A stretch of DNA of 64,000 nt from Bartonella grahamii ATCC 700132 (GTDB lineage: Bacteria > Pseudomonadota > Alphaproteobacteria > Rhizobiales > Rhizobiaceae): positions 216,079-280,078 of the forward strand of contig NZ_KI912377.1 of the NCBI RefSeq assembly GCF_000518085.1. Direction: 5' to 3'. Below, one piece after another: positions 37,488-48,839 of the stretch. The notes under the pieces were generated by a model. That model was not told the origin of the DNA. It saw nothing but the letters and a program-made list of their open reading frames with translations, and did not search any database. The position numbers and the translations under genes were made by a program. The number at the start of each line of letters is the position of its first letter. Position 1 is the stretch's first letter.

Positions 37488-40400
37488 TTAACCAGAATGT
37501 TGTTCTGCCATTTCGACAAGCTGTGTCATAATATTCGCTGCTCCAACAAGCCTTTCATCCGCTGTGGACCAATCACGAATAAGAGCGATACTTTGATCTG
37601 GTCGAATTTTTGCCATCGAACCTTGTTTTCCAACCCACTGAACAAGAGCAACACTATTTGCAAAATAATTATTGCGAAACTGTATAACAATCCCCTTTGG
37701 TCCAGTATCCAATTTTTCTACATGCGCTTTTCGACACAATGTTTTGATATAAAAGACTTTAAGAAGGTGTTGAACTTCAAGCGGTAAAGGACCAAAGCGA
37801 TCAATTAACTCCGCTGCAAATTCATCAATTTGTTCTAAATCATCAAGTTCTGTTAAACGACGATAAAGCCCCATACGTAATGGCAAGTCAGGCACGAAAC
37901 TTTCTGGTATCATCACTGTTGTACCAAGTGAAATTTGAGGAGACCATTGCTTATCTTCATTTAGCTCTCCATCTTTTAATTCAGTAACAGCTTCTTCAAG
38001 CATTTTTTGATAGAGTTCAAATCCAACTTCTTTAATATGCCCCGATTGCTCTTCACCTAAAAAATTGCCTGAACCGCGGATATCCATGTCATGGCTTGCC
38101 AATTGAAAACCGGCCCCCAAGGTGTCAAGAGATTGTAAAACTTTAAGACGGCGATCAGCAGCAGCTGTTAAAACTTTACCAGCAGGAAATGTAAAAAGTG
38201 CATAAGCACGTTGTTTTGAGCGCCCTACCCTCCCTCGTAACTGATAGAGTGCAGAAAGACCAAACATCTCAGCGCGATGCACAATTAGGGTATTGGCTGT
38301 TGGAATATCAAGACCAGATTCAATAATGGTTGTCGATAGCAAAACATCATATTGCCCATCATAAAATGCATTCATGATATCATCAAGTTGTCCAGCCGGC
38401 ATTTGTCCATGAGCCACAACGAATTTCAGTTCTGGCACATGTGTTTTGAGATATTCTTCTACAAAAGCCAGATCAGAAATACGAGGACAAACATAGAAAC
38501 TTTGTCCGCCACGATAATATTCTCGAAGCAGGGTCTCTCGTATAACAAGTGCATCAAAAGGTGAAATAAAAGTACGAACCACCATTCTATCAATGGGGGG
38601 CGTTGTTATCAATGAAAGTTCACGTACACCCGATAATGCTAACCCTAAAGTGCGTGGTATGGGAGTTGCTGAAAGTGTGAGAACATGAATATCACTTTTA
38701 AGCTCTTTTAAACGCTCTTTGTGTTTGACACCAAAATGCTGCTCCTCATCAATGATGAGAAGGCCTAACCGTAAAAAATTAACTGCACCACTTAATAATG
38801 CATGGGTTCCAATGACAATATCGATTGTACCATCTGAAACACCTTTTTTTACTTGTGCAAGTTCTTTCGCTTTTACAAGCCTTGAAGCATGTCCAATTTT
38901 AACCGGTAATCCTTGAAAACGCGAAATAAATGTCTTGTAATGTTGACGTGAAAGCAAAGTTGTCGGTACAACAACAGCAACCTGATATCCATTTAATGCT
39001 GCGACAAAAGCACTTCGAATAGCTACTTCGGTTTTTCCAAAACCAACATCACCGCATATCAAGCGATCCATAGGCTTTCCTGAGGCTAAATCGTCTAAAA
39101 CAGCATCAATTGCATTCATTTGATCTTCCGTTTCTTCATAGGGAAAGCAAGCAACAAACTCATCAAATGGTCCAATTGGTGGAAGTAAAGCAGGCGCAGC
39201 ACGAGTCATACGCTCTGCAGCTATACGAATTAATTGCCCTGCCATTTCCAATAAATGTTTTTTAAGCCGAGCTTTACGTGCTTGCCAAGCAACACCCCCT
39301 AATTTATCTAAAGTTACCTCTGTTCCTTCTGAGCCATAACGTGAGAGAAGCTCAATATTTTCAACAGGTAAAAAGAGTAAATCACCCCCAGCATATCTAA
39401 TTTCAAGACAATCTCGTAAAATTCCAGTAGTTTTGATGGTTTTAAGACCAACAAATTGGCCAATACCGTGGTCGATATGCACAATAATATCACCAGAATT
39501 TAAAGCAGAAATTTCAGAAATAAAATTTGTATTATTTTTACGCCGCTTTGGCGATCTTATAAAACGATCGCCAAGGATATCTTGCTCTGCTATAACAGCC
39601 AAATCTTCAGCCTCAAAACCATGTTCTATCATGATAACAGCTGCTAATATGCGATCTCGTGGTGTTGCTTTGACAGTTTGCAAGGATTTTGCAACATCTA
39701 TTTTTTTCAATCCATGCTCATCGAGAACTTGTAGCAAACGATTGAGAGATCCTTCACTCCAACACGCTAAAAGCACTTTTTTACCAGCAGTGCGTAAAGA
39801 TGCGATATGATCAATAACACTTGAAAAAACATTTTTTTCCTGCGCATTACGCTCTTTTACAAAATCATATCCCTGTTTAACATTGGTGTGAATAACAGTT
39901 TTTTCCAAACTTTGTGGAATATTAAAAGGCGAAAAATCAATACGCTGTGAAGATTGTTGCACACCCTCCAAAACACGCTCTGGCGTTAAATAGAAAAGAC
40001 TAGGATCTATTGGATGATAAGAAGTAGAATTTTTTTCATCATTTTCGCGCTCTTTGCGCGCGTTATAATAGTCCTCAATAAGACGATAGCGTTCAATGAA
40101 GGCTTCTTCTATGAGATGCTCAAAAACTATCGGTAAGTTGCCACAATGGTCAAAAAAACTATCAAGGTTTTCATAAAAAAATGGAAGCCAATGTTCCATA
40201 CCGGCAAAACGCCGACCTTGAGCAATTGCTTCATAAAGCATGTTATTTTTTTGTGATACACCAAATGTACGGGTATAATTGCTCTTAAAACGGCTTATGC
40301 GTTCTGGTGTAAGAACAACCTCACTCATTCCCTGTAATAAAAGTTCAGTTTTTTGGCCTGTTGTCCTTTGACTTTCTGGATCAAATATGCGGATACTTTC

Positions 40401-40988
40401 TAGGGTATCTCCAAAAAAATCAAGACGTAAAGGTTCAACATCCATGGGAGAAAAGATATCAAGTATTCCTCCTCTTACAGCAAACTCACCAACATCACGG
40501 ACAACCGTAACGCGTTCAAAACCATTGGTTTCTAAAAACTGAATAAGATTTCCCATGTTATTGCGCTGGCCAACACGTGCGTGAATAAGCTGAGCTTCTA
40601 TCATTTCACGAGGAGGTAACTTTTGCATAATCGCATTTGCTGTTGTTAATATAATTGCAGGATGCGGATCTTTACGTAAATTTGCTATGTGTGCCAATGC
40701 TGATAGTCGACGTGCCATAACAGCAATTCCTGGTGACACACGATCATAGGGCAAACAATCCCATGCAGGAAATTGAAGTATGGGTAAATTTGGCTCAATA
40801 AAATTTAAAACTTGTTGTAAATGAACAATTTTTGTTCCGTCGCGGACAACATAGATGAGCGGTTTACCTTGTGCAATTTCTGAACTTAATTTAGCAAGCG
40901 CAAAGGCTTCGAATCCATCAGGAACTCCATCAAAAATCATATGAACAGAATTATTTTGGGGAATAACAATTTTTTTAAATATAGGCAT
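37488..40988 (-). CDS. mfd: Transcription-repair coupling factor
   Basis: A 1166-residue DNA translocase that removes RNA polymerase stalled at lesions and recruits UvrA. The N-terminal UvrB-like region includes FPAWDCLPYDRVSPG and RGGILDIFSP. The RNA-polymerase-interacting region follows (HIDHGIGQFVGL). The SF2 motor has Walker A GDVGFGKTEVA, the box DEEQHFGVKHKERL, and LSATPIPRTL, and QLRGRVGRSKQRAYA. A C-terminal domain (SLGTTVMIPESFVPDLPLRM) closes it. The ATG at 40988 lies five bases after the stop of sdhE; a TTG at 41009 would overlap that gene and is less likely. Confidence 0.96.
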   Translation of the reverse strand: MPIFKKIVIPQNNSVHMIFDGVPDGFEAFALAKLSSEIAQGKPLIYVVRDGTKIVHLQQVLNFIEPNLPILQFPAWDCLPYDRVSPGIAVMARRLSALAHIANLRKDPHPAIILTTANAIMQKLPPREMIEAQLIHARVGQRNNMGNLIQFLETNGFERVTVVRDVGEFAVRGGILDIFSPMDVEPLRLDFFGDTLESIRIFDPESQRTTGQKTELLLQGMSEVVLTPERISRFKSNYTRTFGVSQKNNMLYEAIAQGRRFAGMEHWLPFFYENLDSFFDHCGNLPIVFEHLIEEAFIERYRLIEDYYNARKERENDEKNSTSYHPIDPSLFYLTPERVLEGVQQSSQRIDFSPFNIPQSLEKTVIHTNVKQGYDFVKERNAQEKNVFSSVIDHIASLRTAGKKVLLACWSEGSLNRLLQVLDEHGLKKIDVAKSLQTVKATPRDRILAAVIMIEHGFEAEDLAVIAEQDILGDRFIRSPKRRKNNTNFISEISALNSGDIIVHIDHGIGQFVGLKTIKTTGILRDCLEIRYAGGDLLFLPVENIELLSRYGSEGTEVTLDKLGGVAWQARKARLKKHLLEMAGQLIRIAAERMTRAAPALLPPIGPFDEFVACFPYEETEDQMNAIDAVLDDLASGKPMDRLICGDVGFGKTEVAIRSAFVAALNGYQVAVVVPTTLLSRQHYKTFISRFQGLPVKIGHASRLVKAKELAQVKKGVSDGTIDIVIGTHALLSGAVNFLRLGLLIIDEEQHFGVKHKERLKELKSDIHVLTLSATPIPRTLGLALSGVRELSLITTPPIDRMVVRTFISPFDALVIRETLLREYYRGGQSFYVCPRISDLAFVEEYLKTHVPELKFVVAHGQMPAGQLDDIMNAFYDGQYDVLLSTTIIESGLDIPTANTLIVHRAEMFGLSALYQLRGRVGRSKQRAYALFTFPAGKVLTAAADRRLKVLQSLDTLGAGFQLASHDMDIRGSGNFLGEEQSGHIKEVGFELYQKMLEEAVTELKDGELNEDKQWSPQISLGTTVMIPESFVPDLPLRMGLYRRLTELDDLEQIDEFAAELIDRFGPLPLEVQHLLKVFYIKTLCRKAHVEKLDTGPKGIVIQFRNNYFANSVALVQWVGKQGSMAKIRPDQSIALIRDWSTADERLVGAANIMTQLVEMAEQHSG

Positions 40989-40993
40989 CGGGA

Positions 40994-41281
40994 TTAATAA
41001 CTTAAGCAAGTACGATAATTGGCAATATCACGAAAAAGTGGACTATCAACTTCAGAGGGTGGCGAAACTTCTCCAGTAATCCATGTGAGTAAATCACGAT
41101 CATCAAAAGACATAATATATTCAAGTTCAGAGAGCGTTTTATCATTCATTCCAGTAATATGAGCATCGACATAATGTCCAAAAATGAGATCCATTTCACG
41201 AATACCGCGATGCCATGCACGAAAAATCAATCGACGACGACGCACATCTAATTGATTTTTGTCAACGACAAAAACTGTCAT
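40994..41281 (-). CDS. sdhE: FAD assembly factor SdhE
   Basis: A 95-residue protein of the SdhE/SDHAF2 (DUF339) family that helps attach FAD covalently to succinate dehydrogenase. The key RGxxE motif is R25-G26-I27-R28-E29 in WHRGIREMDLIFG, and the helical core continues with LSELEYIMSFDDRDLLTWI. The length is standard. It is tightly followed by mfd (5 bp), an arrangement seen in other Rhizobiales. No sdh genes are in the window. Confidence 0.92.
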   Translation of the reverse strand: MTVFVVDKNQLDVRRRRLIFRAWHRGIREMDLIFGHYVDAHITGMNDKTLSELEYIMSFDDRDLLTWITGEVSPPSEVDSPLFRDIANYRTCLSY

Positions 41282-41347
41282 AAAAAATCTCCTTGAATAA
41301 AGTAATATAAACTATTCAATTAGTCGTATAAAATTTGTACCTTGCTT

Positions 41348-42028
41348 TTAAGGAAGTTCTATAATCTTTTGTTCTTTAAGTGTAATTCGACGATGCATTT
41401 GCTTAGCCAAAGCGTAATTATGTGTTGCAATAAGAGCAGAAAGACCCGACTGGCGAACAAGGATAGATAAAGCTTGAAAAACATAAGCTGAAGTTACTGG
41501 ATCAAGATTCCCCGTAGGTTCATCAGCCAAAAGAACCGAAGGGCCATTTGCTACTGCACGTGCAATAGCAACACGTTGTTGTTCTCCTCCCGATAACTCT
41601 GAGGGACGATGGTTAGCACGATGAGAAACACGCAGATACGTCAATAATTTGCGCGCACGATCTTCTGCTATGGATTTTTTTAATCCTGCTATCATTTGCG
41701 GTACCATGACATTTTCTAACGCCGTAAACTCTGGAAGTAAATGATGAAATTGATAAACAAAACCAATATCATTTCGTCTTATAGCTGTTCGCTCACTATC
41801 AGAGCGCTTTGCACAAGAAATACCCCGTAACATCACATCACCAGCTGTTGGTTTTTCTAATAATCCAGCAATATGAAGAAGTGTTGATTTTCCAGCACCA
41901 GATGGTGCAACAAGTGCAACAAGCTCTCCACGATTAAGAATAAAATTCGCTTTATCTAAAACAATAAGCGGCTTATGACTCTCGAAAAAGTGTCTTTCAA
42001 TCTCTACAAGCTCTAAAATAGCTGTCAT
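41348..42028 (-). CDS. lolD: Lipoprotein-releasing ABC transporter ATPase LolD
   Basis: A 226-residue ABC ATPase that powers release of lipoproteins from the inner membrane to LolA. Walker A is APSGAGKST at residues 41-49, the signature [13 protein letters not shown], and Walker [32 protein letters not shown] is typical of the LolD/MacB branch. It overlaps the stop of the permease gene by one base (TAATG type), so both are coupled. Confidence 0.94.
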   Translation of the reverse strand: MTAILELVEIERHFFESHKPLIVLDKANFILNRGELVALVAPSGAGKSTLLHIAGLLEKPTAGDVMLRGISCAKRSDSERTAIRRNDIGFVYQFHHLLPEFTALENVMVPQMIAGLKKSIAEDRARKLLTYLRVSHRANHRPSELSGGEQQRVAIARAVANGPSVLLADEPTGNLDPVTSAYVFQALSILVRQSGLSALIATHNYALAKQMHRRITLKEQKIIELP

Positions 42029-43296
42029 TATTCATACCTCAAAGCTTGTACGGGATCTAGCTTAGCAGCACGCCATGCCGGAATGAGAGCAGCAAGAAAC
42101 GACAAAAATAAAGCCATCATAGCAACCAAGATGGTCTGTTTCCACTCAATTTGTGCAGGCAATTTTGTTAAAAAATAAAGTTGAGGATTAAAAACGTCGA
42201 CATTAAATAACCAAGATATAAAGTCTTGGATATGATTAATATTCGCGGTCGCGATAACACCTAAAACTAAACCCAATATAGTTCCAATAAAACCAATCAT
42301 CATTCCTGTAATGATAAATATACGCAAAATCGCACTCTGTTGAGCCCCCATCGTGCGTAAAATCGCAATATCATGACTTTTATCTTTTACAAGCATAATC
42401 AGCCCTGAAATAATATTTAAAGCAGCAACAAGAACGATCAGAGAAAGAATGAAAAACATAACATTTCGTTCAATCTGTAAGGCTGAAAAAAAAGCCTGAT
42501 TGCGGGTACGCCAATCAATTAAATAGACCTGTTGATCAACTGTTTTTTCTACAACAGGTTTTATTTGATCAACAGCATCAGGATCATTTAGAAATAATTC
42601 TAAAGACTGAACCTTATCTCCCAAATTAAAAAACATTTGTGCTTCATGGAGAGGCATAAAGATAAATATTGAATCATATTCAGACATACCAACTTCAAAA
42701 ATAGCAACGACTTTATAAGCTTTCACACGTGGGGTAACGCCAAAAGGAGTCTCATCACCATCTGGAGTAATAATACGAATATCCCTTCCAACTGTCAGCC
42801 CCAATTTTTCTGCTAAGCCACTTCCAATTGCAACACCTTCTTCTTCATCAAACCGAGAAATCGATCCTAATTTAATGTTTTGAGAGACTGTTTTAAGCTT
42901 TTCTAGATCTTGTTTGCGCATACCACGAACTAATGCGCCAGAGCCACCTTGAACTTCACCTTGAACAAGCGCTTGACCTTCAATAACAGGCAAAGCAAAC
43001 TTTACACCATTTGTAGATTCTAAAGAAGAAATAAGAGTCTTATAATCAGAAAAACCAGAATCAACTGTTTGAACAATAAAATGCCCATTCATACCAAGAA
43101 TACGATTGAGAAGCTCTGTACGAAAGCCATTCATCACCGCCATAACAACAACCAGAGCAAATACGCCCAACATAATCCCAATAAGAGAAATAATTGAAAT
43201 AACAGATGCAACGACATGTTTTTTATTGGGAATCATGTAACGAAAAGCGATCATCCACTCATAAGATGAAAACCATTTGTCTTTCAGCCTCTTCAT
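42028..43296 (-). CDS. lolE: Lipoprotein-releasing ABC transporter permease LolC/LolE
   Basis: A 422-residue inner-membrane permease of the LolC/E family. One transmembrane helix lies near the N-terminus ([20 protein letters not shown]), then a large periplasmic domain (about residues 50-270), then three C-terminal helices forming an FtsX-type domain ([39 protein letters not shown], which is the coupling motif). Alphaproteobacteria usually have only one such permease, acting as a homodimer with LolD. It starts 12 bp after proS. Confidence 0.93.
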   Translation of the reverse strand: MKRLKDKWFSSYEWMIAFRYMIPNKKHVVASVISIISLIGIMLGVFALVVVMAVMNGFRTELLNRILGMNGHFIVQTVDSGFSDYKTLISSLESTNGVKFALPVIEGQALVQGEVQGGSGALVRGMRKQDLEKLKTVSQNIKLGSISRFDEEEGVAIGSGLAEKLGLTVGRDIRIITPDGDETPFGVTPRVKAYKVVAIFEVGMSEYDSIFIFMPLHEAQMFFNLGDKVQSLELFLNDPDAVDQIKPVVEKTVDQQVYLIDWRTRNQAFFSALQIERNVMFFILSLIVLVAALNIISGLIMLVKDKSHDIAILRTMGAQQSAILRIFIITGMMIGFIGTILGLVLGVIATANINHIQDFISWLFNVDVFNPQLYFLTKLPAQIEWKQTILVAMMALFLSFLAALIPAWRAAKLDPVQALRYE

Positions 43297-43307
43297 AACA
43301 TTTCCTA

Positions 43308-44633
43308 TTAATTCATAGAAAGTTGGCTGAGTACATCTTCAACCTTTAGAGATTTTTTTACACCTGTTTTTCGATCTTTAATTTCAACTTCATTTTGTGC
43401 AATGCTGTTAGGACCAACAATGATTTGCGTTGGCAAACCAATCAAATCCATTGTTGCAAATTTTGATCCAGGACGTTCATTTCTATCATCTAATAATGGA
43501 TCAAAACCAGCCTCCTTTAATCCCTGATAGAGAAACTCACATGCCTTCGTGCATTTTTCATCATCGGATTTCATATTGATAATTCCAAAATCAAACGGTG
43601 CCATCGACTTTGGCCAAATAATACCATTTTCATCATGAGAAGCCTCTATAGCGGCCGCAACAAGACGCGAAGGTCCAATACCATAAGATCCCATAGAGAC
43701 TACATGCTCTTTTCCATCTTGTCCCATAACTTTTGCTTCCATTGGAGCAGAATATTTCGTGCCAAAGTGGAAAATATGCCCGACTTCAATACCACGCGCT
43801 GAAAGACGATTATGATCAGAAACTTTAGCCCACTCCTCTTCATTATGCATTTCTTCCGTCGCTGCATAAAAAGATGTCCATTGTTTAACAATATCATCCA
43901 AAACAGCTTTATCACTAAAATCGATTGAACTATCAGGAACAGTAAGTTCAAGAAATTGTTTATTACAGAAGATAGCGCTCTCTCCCGTTTCAGCCAAAAT
44001 GATAAATTCATGACTGAGTTCCCCCCCTATTGGACCTGTATCTGCACGCATAGGAATTGCTTTTAAACCAAGACGAGAAAAAGTGCGTAAATAAGCAACA
44101 AACATACGATTATAAGATGTTTTAGAACCTTCATAATCAAGATCAAAAGAATAAGCATCTTTCATTAAAAATTCTCGTGCCCGCATCACACCAAAACGTG
44201 GGCGAATTTCATCACGAAATTTCCATTGAATATGATACAAATTAAGTGGAAGATCTTTATAAGAACGAACATATGAGCGAAAAATATCTGTTACCATTTC
44301 TTCATTGGTTGGACCATAAAGTAAATCACGCTTTTGGCGATCTTTAATGCGAAGCATTTCCAAACCATAATCATCATAACGACCGCTTTCACGCCAAAGA
44401 TCAGCAGATTGAATTGTAGGCATCAATATTTCTATTGCACCCGCACGTTCTTGCTCCTCACGAATAATTCTACAAACTTTATCAAGCACTTTTTTCCCTA
44501 AAGGAAGCCAAGAATAAATTCCTGATGTTTGTTGGCGAATCATACCGGCACGCAACATGAGCCGATGAGAAACAATCTCTGCTTCCTTAGGATTCTCTTT
44601 TAAAAGTGGAAGGAAATATTGAGAAAGACGCAT
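43308..44633 (-). CDS. proS: Prolyl-tRNA synthetase (short alphaproteobacterial type)
   Basis: A 441-residue class II synthetase. Motif 2 is visible in [29 protein letters not shown] (quoted here in pieces: [19 protein letters not shown]) and motif 3 in [13 protein letters not shown]. At 441 residues it lacks the roughly 180-residue editing (INS) domain of the E. coli enzyme, as is usual for alphaproteobacteria. A C-terminal anticodon-binding domain follows ([19 protein letters not shown]). It heads a proS-lolE-lolD operon. Confidence 0.95.
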   Translation of the reverse strand: MRLSQYFLPLLKENPKEAEIVSHRLMLRAGMIRQQTSGIYSWLPLGKKVLDKVCRIIREEQERAGAIEILMPTIQSADLWRESGRYDDYGLEMLRIKDRQKRDLLYGPTNEEMVTDIFRSYVRSYKDLPLNLYHIQWKFRDEIRPRFGVMRAREFLMKDAYSFDLDYEGSKTSYNRMFVAYLRTFSRLGLKAIPMRADTGPIGGELSHEFIILAETGESAIFCNKQFLELTVPDSSIDFSDKAVLDDIVKQWTSFYAATEEMHNEEEWAKVSDHNRLSARGIEVGHIFHFGTKYSAPMEAKVMGQDGKEHVVSMGSYGIGPSRLVAAAIEASHDENGIIWPKSMAPFDFGIINMKSDDEKCTKACEFLYQGLKEAGFDPLLDDRNERPGSKFATMDLIGLPTQIIVGPNSIAQNEVEIKDRKTGVKKSLKVEDVLSQLSMN

Positions 44634-44835
44634 TGAAATAATTAACTCCTAATCACACCTATCATATCGAAACAATTTATCACACCCTCTATTCATCTAT
44701 ATCCGCATTCTGAATACTTTCAAATATAACGATCTTATTATTTAAAAATTTATTGGGCTTTATTCTCTATTTTTCTTATTTAGCAATAAAATAAAAATGC
44801 TCTTCTCTTTTTAAATAACGTAATATGAAAGTTCC

Positions 44836-46512
44836 TTATTTTGACCGATGTAAAAAAACTGTACAGATAGGTTTTTTTTGCCAAATTTCATGAACAGCCG
44901 CTCTCACAGCACGTCGTGTTGCCTCTCGAATAAGTTCATTATTTTTCTGTTTCATGCGTGGGATATTATAAACTGTATTTTCTATAATATCTAAAAGAAT
45001 ATCTTTTAAACTTTCTCCCTTTCCATTACTTTCAGGTAACCCGAATGTTGTTAGACCTATATCCCCTAATAATTCATGCTTACTATTTATATGGAGAGAA
45101 ATAGTAACATGACCAGCATAACTTAGTTTGCGACGTTCACGAATCCCTAGTTCATTTTCATCTCCAATTAGGCAACCATCCTTATAGATGCGGCCAACAG
45201 GAACTTGATCAACAACTTCTACAGGCTCTGGTGCAAAACGTAACATATATCCATTTCTGATATCTGTAACAATTTTAATACCCGCTTGACGCGCTAAAGT
45301 TGCCTGAGCCTTAAGATGCATTGCTTCCCCATGTACAGGAACAAGTATCTGTGGCTTTACCCAATCATACATCTGTAAAAGTTCTGAACGACGGGGATGA
45401 CCGGAAACATGAACAAGTGCATCTTCATTCGTGATAATTTCAATACCCAAATCAATGAAACGATTTTGTACCTCAATAATCGCTTTTTCGTTTCCTGGAA
45501 TACTTCGTGATGAATAAATAACGGTATCACCAGCAGAAAGTGTAATATTTCTCATTCCATCACGTGACAGTTTAGCCAAAGCAGCACATGGCTCACCTTG
45601 GCTCCCTGTGACAATTAAAACAAGATCTTTTCGCGAAATGTAACCATAATCATCTTCCGTTACAAATGGTGCTAAACCATTCATATAACCAAGCTCTTGT
45701 GCAACCATAATACTTCGCTTAAGGGAACGCCCAATGACAAGCACCTTACGTCCAGCAGCTTCAGCTGCAAGAGCAATAGAACGTATCCGACCAATATTAG
45801 AAGAAAAAGTTGCTATTGCAACGCGCCCTTCAGCTTTGGAAATAATCTCAGAAAGACTGGCTTGAACCTGCTGCTCTGATGGAGATATACCATCCCGACA
45901 CGCATTTGTAGAATCACAAAGTAATGCTAAAACACCTTTTTTTCCTAACGCACGAAATCTTTTTTCATCCGTCACAGCCCCAAGTGAAGGAGTATGATCA
46001 ATTTTCCAATCACCAGTATGAATCACAGTCCCCAAAGAGGTTGTAATTGCTAAAGATACAGATTCTGGTATTGAATGGTTAACAGCTATAGCCTCTACAG
46101 CAAAGGAACCTACCTGAAAACAATCACCAGCTTGAAAAATATTGAGTAAAATTTTTTGAGATTCAAAATCTAATTGTTTTTTAGTTTCCAATAATCCTGC
46201 TGTAAAAGGCGTACAGTAAATTGGAACTTGTAACTTTGGCCATAAATCAAGAACGGCCCCATAATGATCTTCGTGTGCATGTGTTAAAACAAGACCCCGT
46301 ATATTATGTTTTTCACTTTCTAGAAAACGAATATCAGGAAAAACAAGGTCGACTCCTGGTAATTCAGAACCAGCAAAACTAATCCCCATATCAACCAGCA
46401 GCCATTCACGAAGATTTTGGGGACCAAATCCGTAAGCAGCTAAATTCATCCCTATTTCACCTACCCCCCCCAGAGGTAAAAAAACAAACTCATTCTTATT
46501 GGCTGCAACCAT
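44836..46512 (-). CDS. rnj: Ribonuclease J
   Basis: A 558-residue MBL/beta-CASP ribonuclease with endo- and 5'-3' exonuclease activity. The zinc motif is LTHAHEDHYGAV, with later HTGDWKID and the beta-CASP elements ATFSSNIGRI and VHVSGHPRR, and then VPVHGE. A C-terminal domain follows. The ATG at 46512 is preferred because GGGAG lies six bases upstream; the ATG two codons earlier would abut that site. RNase J and RNase E are both present in this window, as in many alphaproteobacteria. The birA gene lies 46 bp upstream. Confidence 0.94.
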   Translation of the reverse strand: MVAANKNEFVFLPLGGVGEIGMNLAAYGFGPQNLREWLLVDMGISFAGSELPGVDLVFPDIRFLESEKHNIRGLVLTHAHEDHYGAVLDLWPKLQVPIYCTPFTAGLLETKKQLDFESQKILLNIFQAGDCFQVGSFAVEAIAVNHSIPESVSLAITTSLGTVIHTGDWKIDHTPSLGAVTDEKRFRALGKKGVLALLCDSTNACRDGISPSEQQVQASLSEIISKAEGRVAIATFSSNIGRIRSIALAAEAAGRKVLVIGRSLKRSIMVAQELGYMNGLAPFVTEDDYGYISRKDLVLIVTGSQGEPCAALAKLSRDGMRNITLSAGDTVIYSSRSIPGNEKAIIEVQNRFIDLGIEIITNEDALVHVSGHPRRSELLQMYDWVKPQILVPVHGEAMHLKAQATLARQAGIKIVTDIRNGYMLRFAPEPVEVVDQVPVGRIYKDGCLIGDENELGIRERRKLSYAGHVTISLHINSKHELLGDIGLTTFGLPESNGKGESLKDILLDIIENTVYNIPRMKQKNNELIREATRRAVRAAVHEIWQKKPICTVFLHRSK

Positions 46513-46558
46513 AAACATCTCCCAAAATCATTAAGGTATCTGATGGTAAAATAATTTT

Positions 46559-47368
46559 TTAATAACGACCTGCATTAATAGAAGCAGCCGAACCAAAATG
46601 AACATCTCCAGCTGTTATAATGGCTGTCTGACCATTTTTTTGCTTTATGATGCAGTTAAAATCACTATCAAGACCATCAAAAACACCCTCAATGACTTTT
46701 TCATCATTAACCACTTTGACATATTTCCCAAGGTGAGCAGAATATAAAAGCCATTTTTTTCGGATTATTTCACATCCTTTTGGTTGTTTCCAAAGAAGGT
46801 AATTTTTAGAAAAACACTCCGTCAAAACCGTAAATAATTGTTCTGCTTCAATATGCAAACCGATATTCTTTAAGCTTGAAGTGGGATAGGGTGCATTTTC
46901 ATAATTATATTTCACATTTATTCCAATACCAATAACCAATGCATATTGTTGTGATGACAATTTTAAAATCTCAAGCAAAACTCCAGAGCTTTTTGCTCCT
47001 CTGAGCAAAATATCGTTTGGCCATTTTAAACTCACAATATTGTTTGTCTGCTTTTCATCTTTTATCAATTGTTTTATTGCCTCTGCCACACTTATTCCAG
47101 CAACAAAACCAAGTTGAGCTGCAGTTTGATGAACAATATCATCAATTAATAAAAGGCTAGAATAAAGGTTCCCTTTGGGACTAGACCAAGTCCTCCCTCT
47201 TCTTGCTCTTCCCTGTGATTGTTCTTGTGCAACAATCCAAAGATTACCTTGATGACCAGTTTGCGCTTTTCGTTGCGCAATGAGATTTGTTGAGTCAACA
47301 CTATCGTACGCTTCAATAGTGTATCCTTGTTCTTGAGCAAAATCTGATAAAATATAAACCATATTCAT
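46559..47368 (-). CDS. birA: Biotin-[acetyl-CoA carboxylase] ligase
   Basis: A 269-residue group I biotin protein ligase that attaches biotin to carboxylases. The biotin/ATP loop is QGRARRGRTWSSPKGN, and SLKWPNDILLRGAKSSGVLLE contains the KWPND motif (cited in part). There is no N-terminal DNA-binding domain, so it is not a repressor like E. coli BirA. Its ATG overlaps the last base of the nuoN stop codon, so it is transcribed and probably translated with the nuo operon. Confidence 0.94.
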   Translation of the reverse strand: MNMVYILSDFAQEQGYTIEAYDSVDSTNLIAQRKAQTGHQGNLWIVAQEQSQGRARRGRTWSSPKGNLYSSLLLIDDIVHQTAAQLGFVAGISVAEAIKQLIKDEKQTNNIVSLKWPNDILLRGAKSSGVLLEILKLSSQQYALVIGIGINVKYNYENAPYPTSSLKNIGLHIEAEQLFTVLTECFSKNYLLWKQPKGCEIIRKKWLLYSAHLGKYVKVVNDEKVIEGVFDGLDSDFNCIIKQKNGQTAIITAGDVHFGSAASINAGRY

Positions 47369-48822
47369 TAAAACAATGCAGCTGCTGCTTTTTCTGCTAA
47401 TTCAGCAAACCAAACTCCAAAAAGTGTATAAAATAAAATAAACAATGCAGAAAGACCGAGACAAAATTGAAGCTCATTCGATAAAGCAACAAAATGCGCT
47501 TTTGCGTCATCAAACCACATAATTTTAATGACTCGTAAATAGTAAAAAGCTCCAACGACAGATGCTATCATCCCAACGACTGCAAGTGGCGTCAGACCAG
47601 CATGGACAGCAGCAGAAAATGTATACCACTTCCCAAAAAAACCAGCCATAGGTGGTACACTGGCTAACGAGAAAAGCTGTATTGTCATAACAATAGCCAT
47701 AAACGGATTTGTTTTTGCTAACCCTGAAAGATCATAAATATTTTCAACATTGCCATTCTGAGAGCGCATTCCAAGAATAAAAGCAAACGAGCCAATCGTC
47801 ATTCCAAGATAAATCGTCATATAAAGAATAACACTTTTTATTCCTAGCATATCTCCAGCAGATAAACCAACAAGTGCATAGCCCATATGACTGATCGACG
47901 AATAAGCCATTAAGCGCTTAATGTTATTTTGACCAATTGCAGCAAATGCACCAAGTATCATTGATGCAATCGCCATGAAGACCAAAATTTGTTGCCATGC
48001 AGGCATCACATTATCAACATGCCCTAGGGGAATAAAGGTCATCACAATAATACGGATGATTAAAGCCATTGCAGCAACTTTAGGGGCACCAGCAAAAAAT
48101 GCTGTAATCGGTGTTGGCGCTCCTTCATAAACATCAGGTGTCCACATATGAAATGGAACAGCAGAAATTTTGAAAGCCAAACCAGCTAAAATAAAAACAA
48201 TTCCAAAGATAACTCCCAATTGCAAATTTTCACTTTTTAAAGCAACAGCAATTTCGTGAAAACCAATTTGACCCGTAAAACCATAAAGCAATGAAATACC
48301 ATAAAGCAGCAATCCTGAAGATAATGCTCCTAAAACAAAGTATTTTATACCGGCTTCAGAAGATTTTACATTATTACGATTAATCGCTGCTAAAACATAT
48401 AAAGCTAAAGATTGCAGCTCTAACCCCATATAAAGCGACAGCATATTACCCGCTGAAATCATAAACATCATTCCAAGGGTTGCTAAAAGAACAAGCACTG
48501 GAAATTCAAATATATTAAACTTTTGTGCATTGGCAAAACCAACAGACATGATAAGAGAAAAGAGTGCACCAATAAGCATTAAAATTTTCATATAACGACT
48601 AAAGGAATCGATAACGAGCGCATTGGTTTGAAATGAACCATTTTTCGGAAAAACTATAAGAATAATAATGGTTGCCACAAGAAGTGCCATGGCTAAACCT
48701 GTCACTGTTAAAGAAGCACGTGTATTGGAATAAACACCAATCATAAGCAACACGACAGCTCCTAATGCGATTAAAAGCTCCGGAAGAATTAAGACTAATT
48801 GCGCTATTATTTCAGTTTGCAT
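47368..48822 (-). CDS. nuoN: NADH-quinone oxidoreductase subunit N
   Basis: A 484-residue antiporter-like membrane subunit of complex I with about 14 transmembrane helices. The conserved lysine/proline region [21 protein letters not shown] is visible (cited in part), as is [18 protein letters not shown], both parts of the proton channel. Last of the 14 nuo genes. It shares one base with birA and lies 17 bp after nuoM. Confidence 0.95.
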   Translation of the reverse strand: MQTEIIAQLVLILPELLIALGAVVLLMIGVYSNTRASLTVTGLAMALLVATIIILIVFPKNGSFQTNALVIDSFSRYMKILMLIGALFSLIMSVGFANAQKFNIFEFPVLVLLATLGMMFMISAGNMLSLYMGLELQSLALYVLAAINRNNVKSSEAGIKYFVLGALSSGLLLYGISLLYGFTGQIGFHEIAVALKSENLQLGVIFGIVFILAGLAFKISAVPFHMWTPDVYEGAPTPITAFFAGAPKVAAMALIIRIIVMTFIPLGHVDNVMPAWQQILVFMAIASMILGAFAAIGQNNIKRLMAYSSISHMGYALVGLSAGDMLGIKSVILYMTIYLGMTIGSFAFILGMRSQNGNVENIYDLSGLAKTNPFMAIVMTIQLFSLASVPPMAGFFGKWYTFSAAVHAGLTPLAVVGMIASVVGAFYYLRVIKIMWFDDAKAHFVALSNELQFCLGLSALFILFYTLFGVWFAELAEKAAAALF

Positions 48823-48839
48823 GTGCGTTCTTCCCTTAT

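Noticed and set aside
37428..37787. 119-codon plus-strand frame
   Set aside because: Most of it is antisense to the 3' end of mfd, which has clear homology features.
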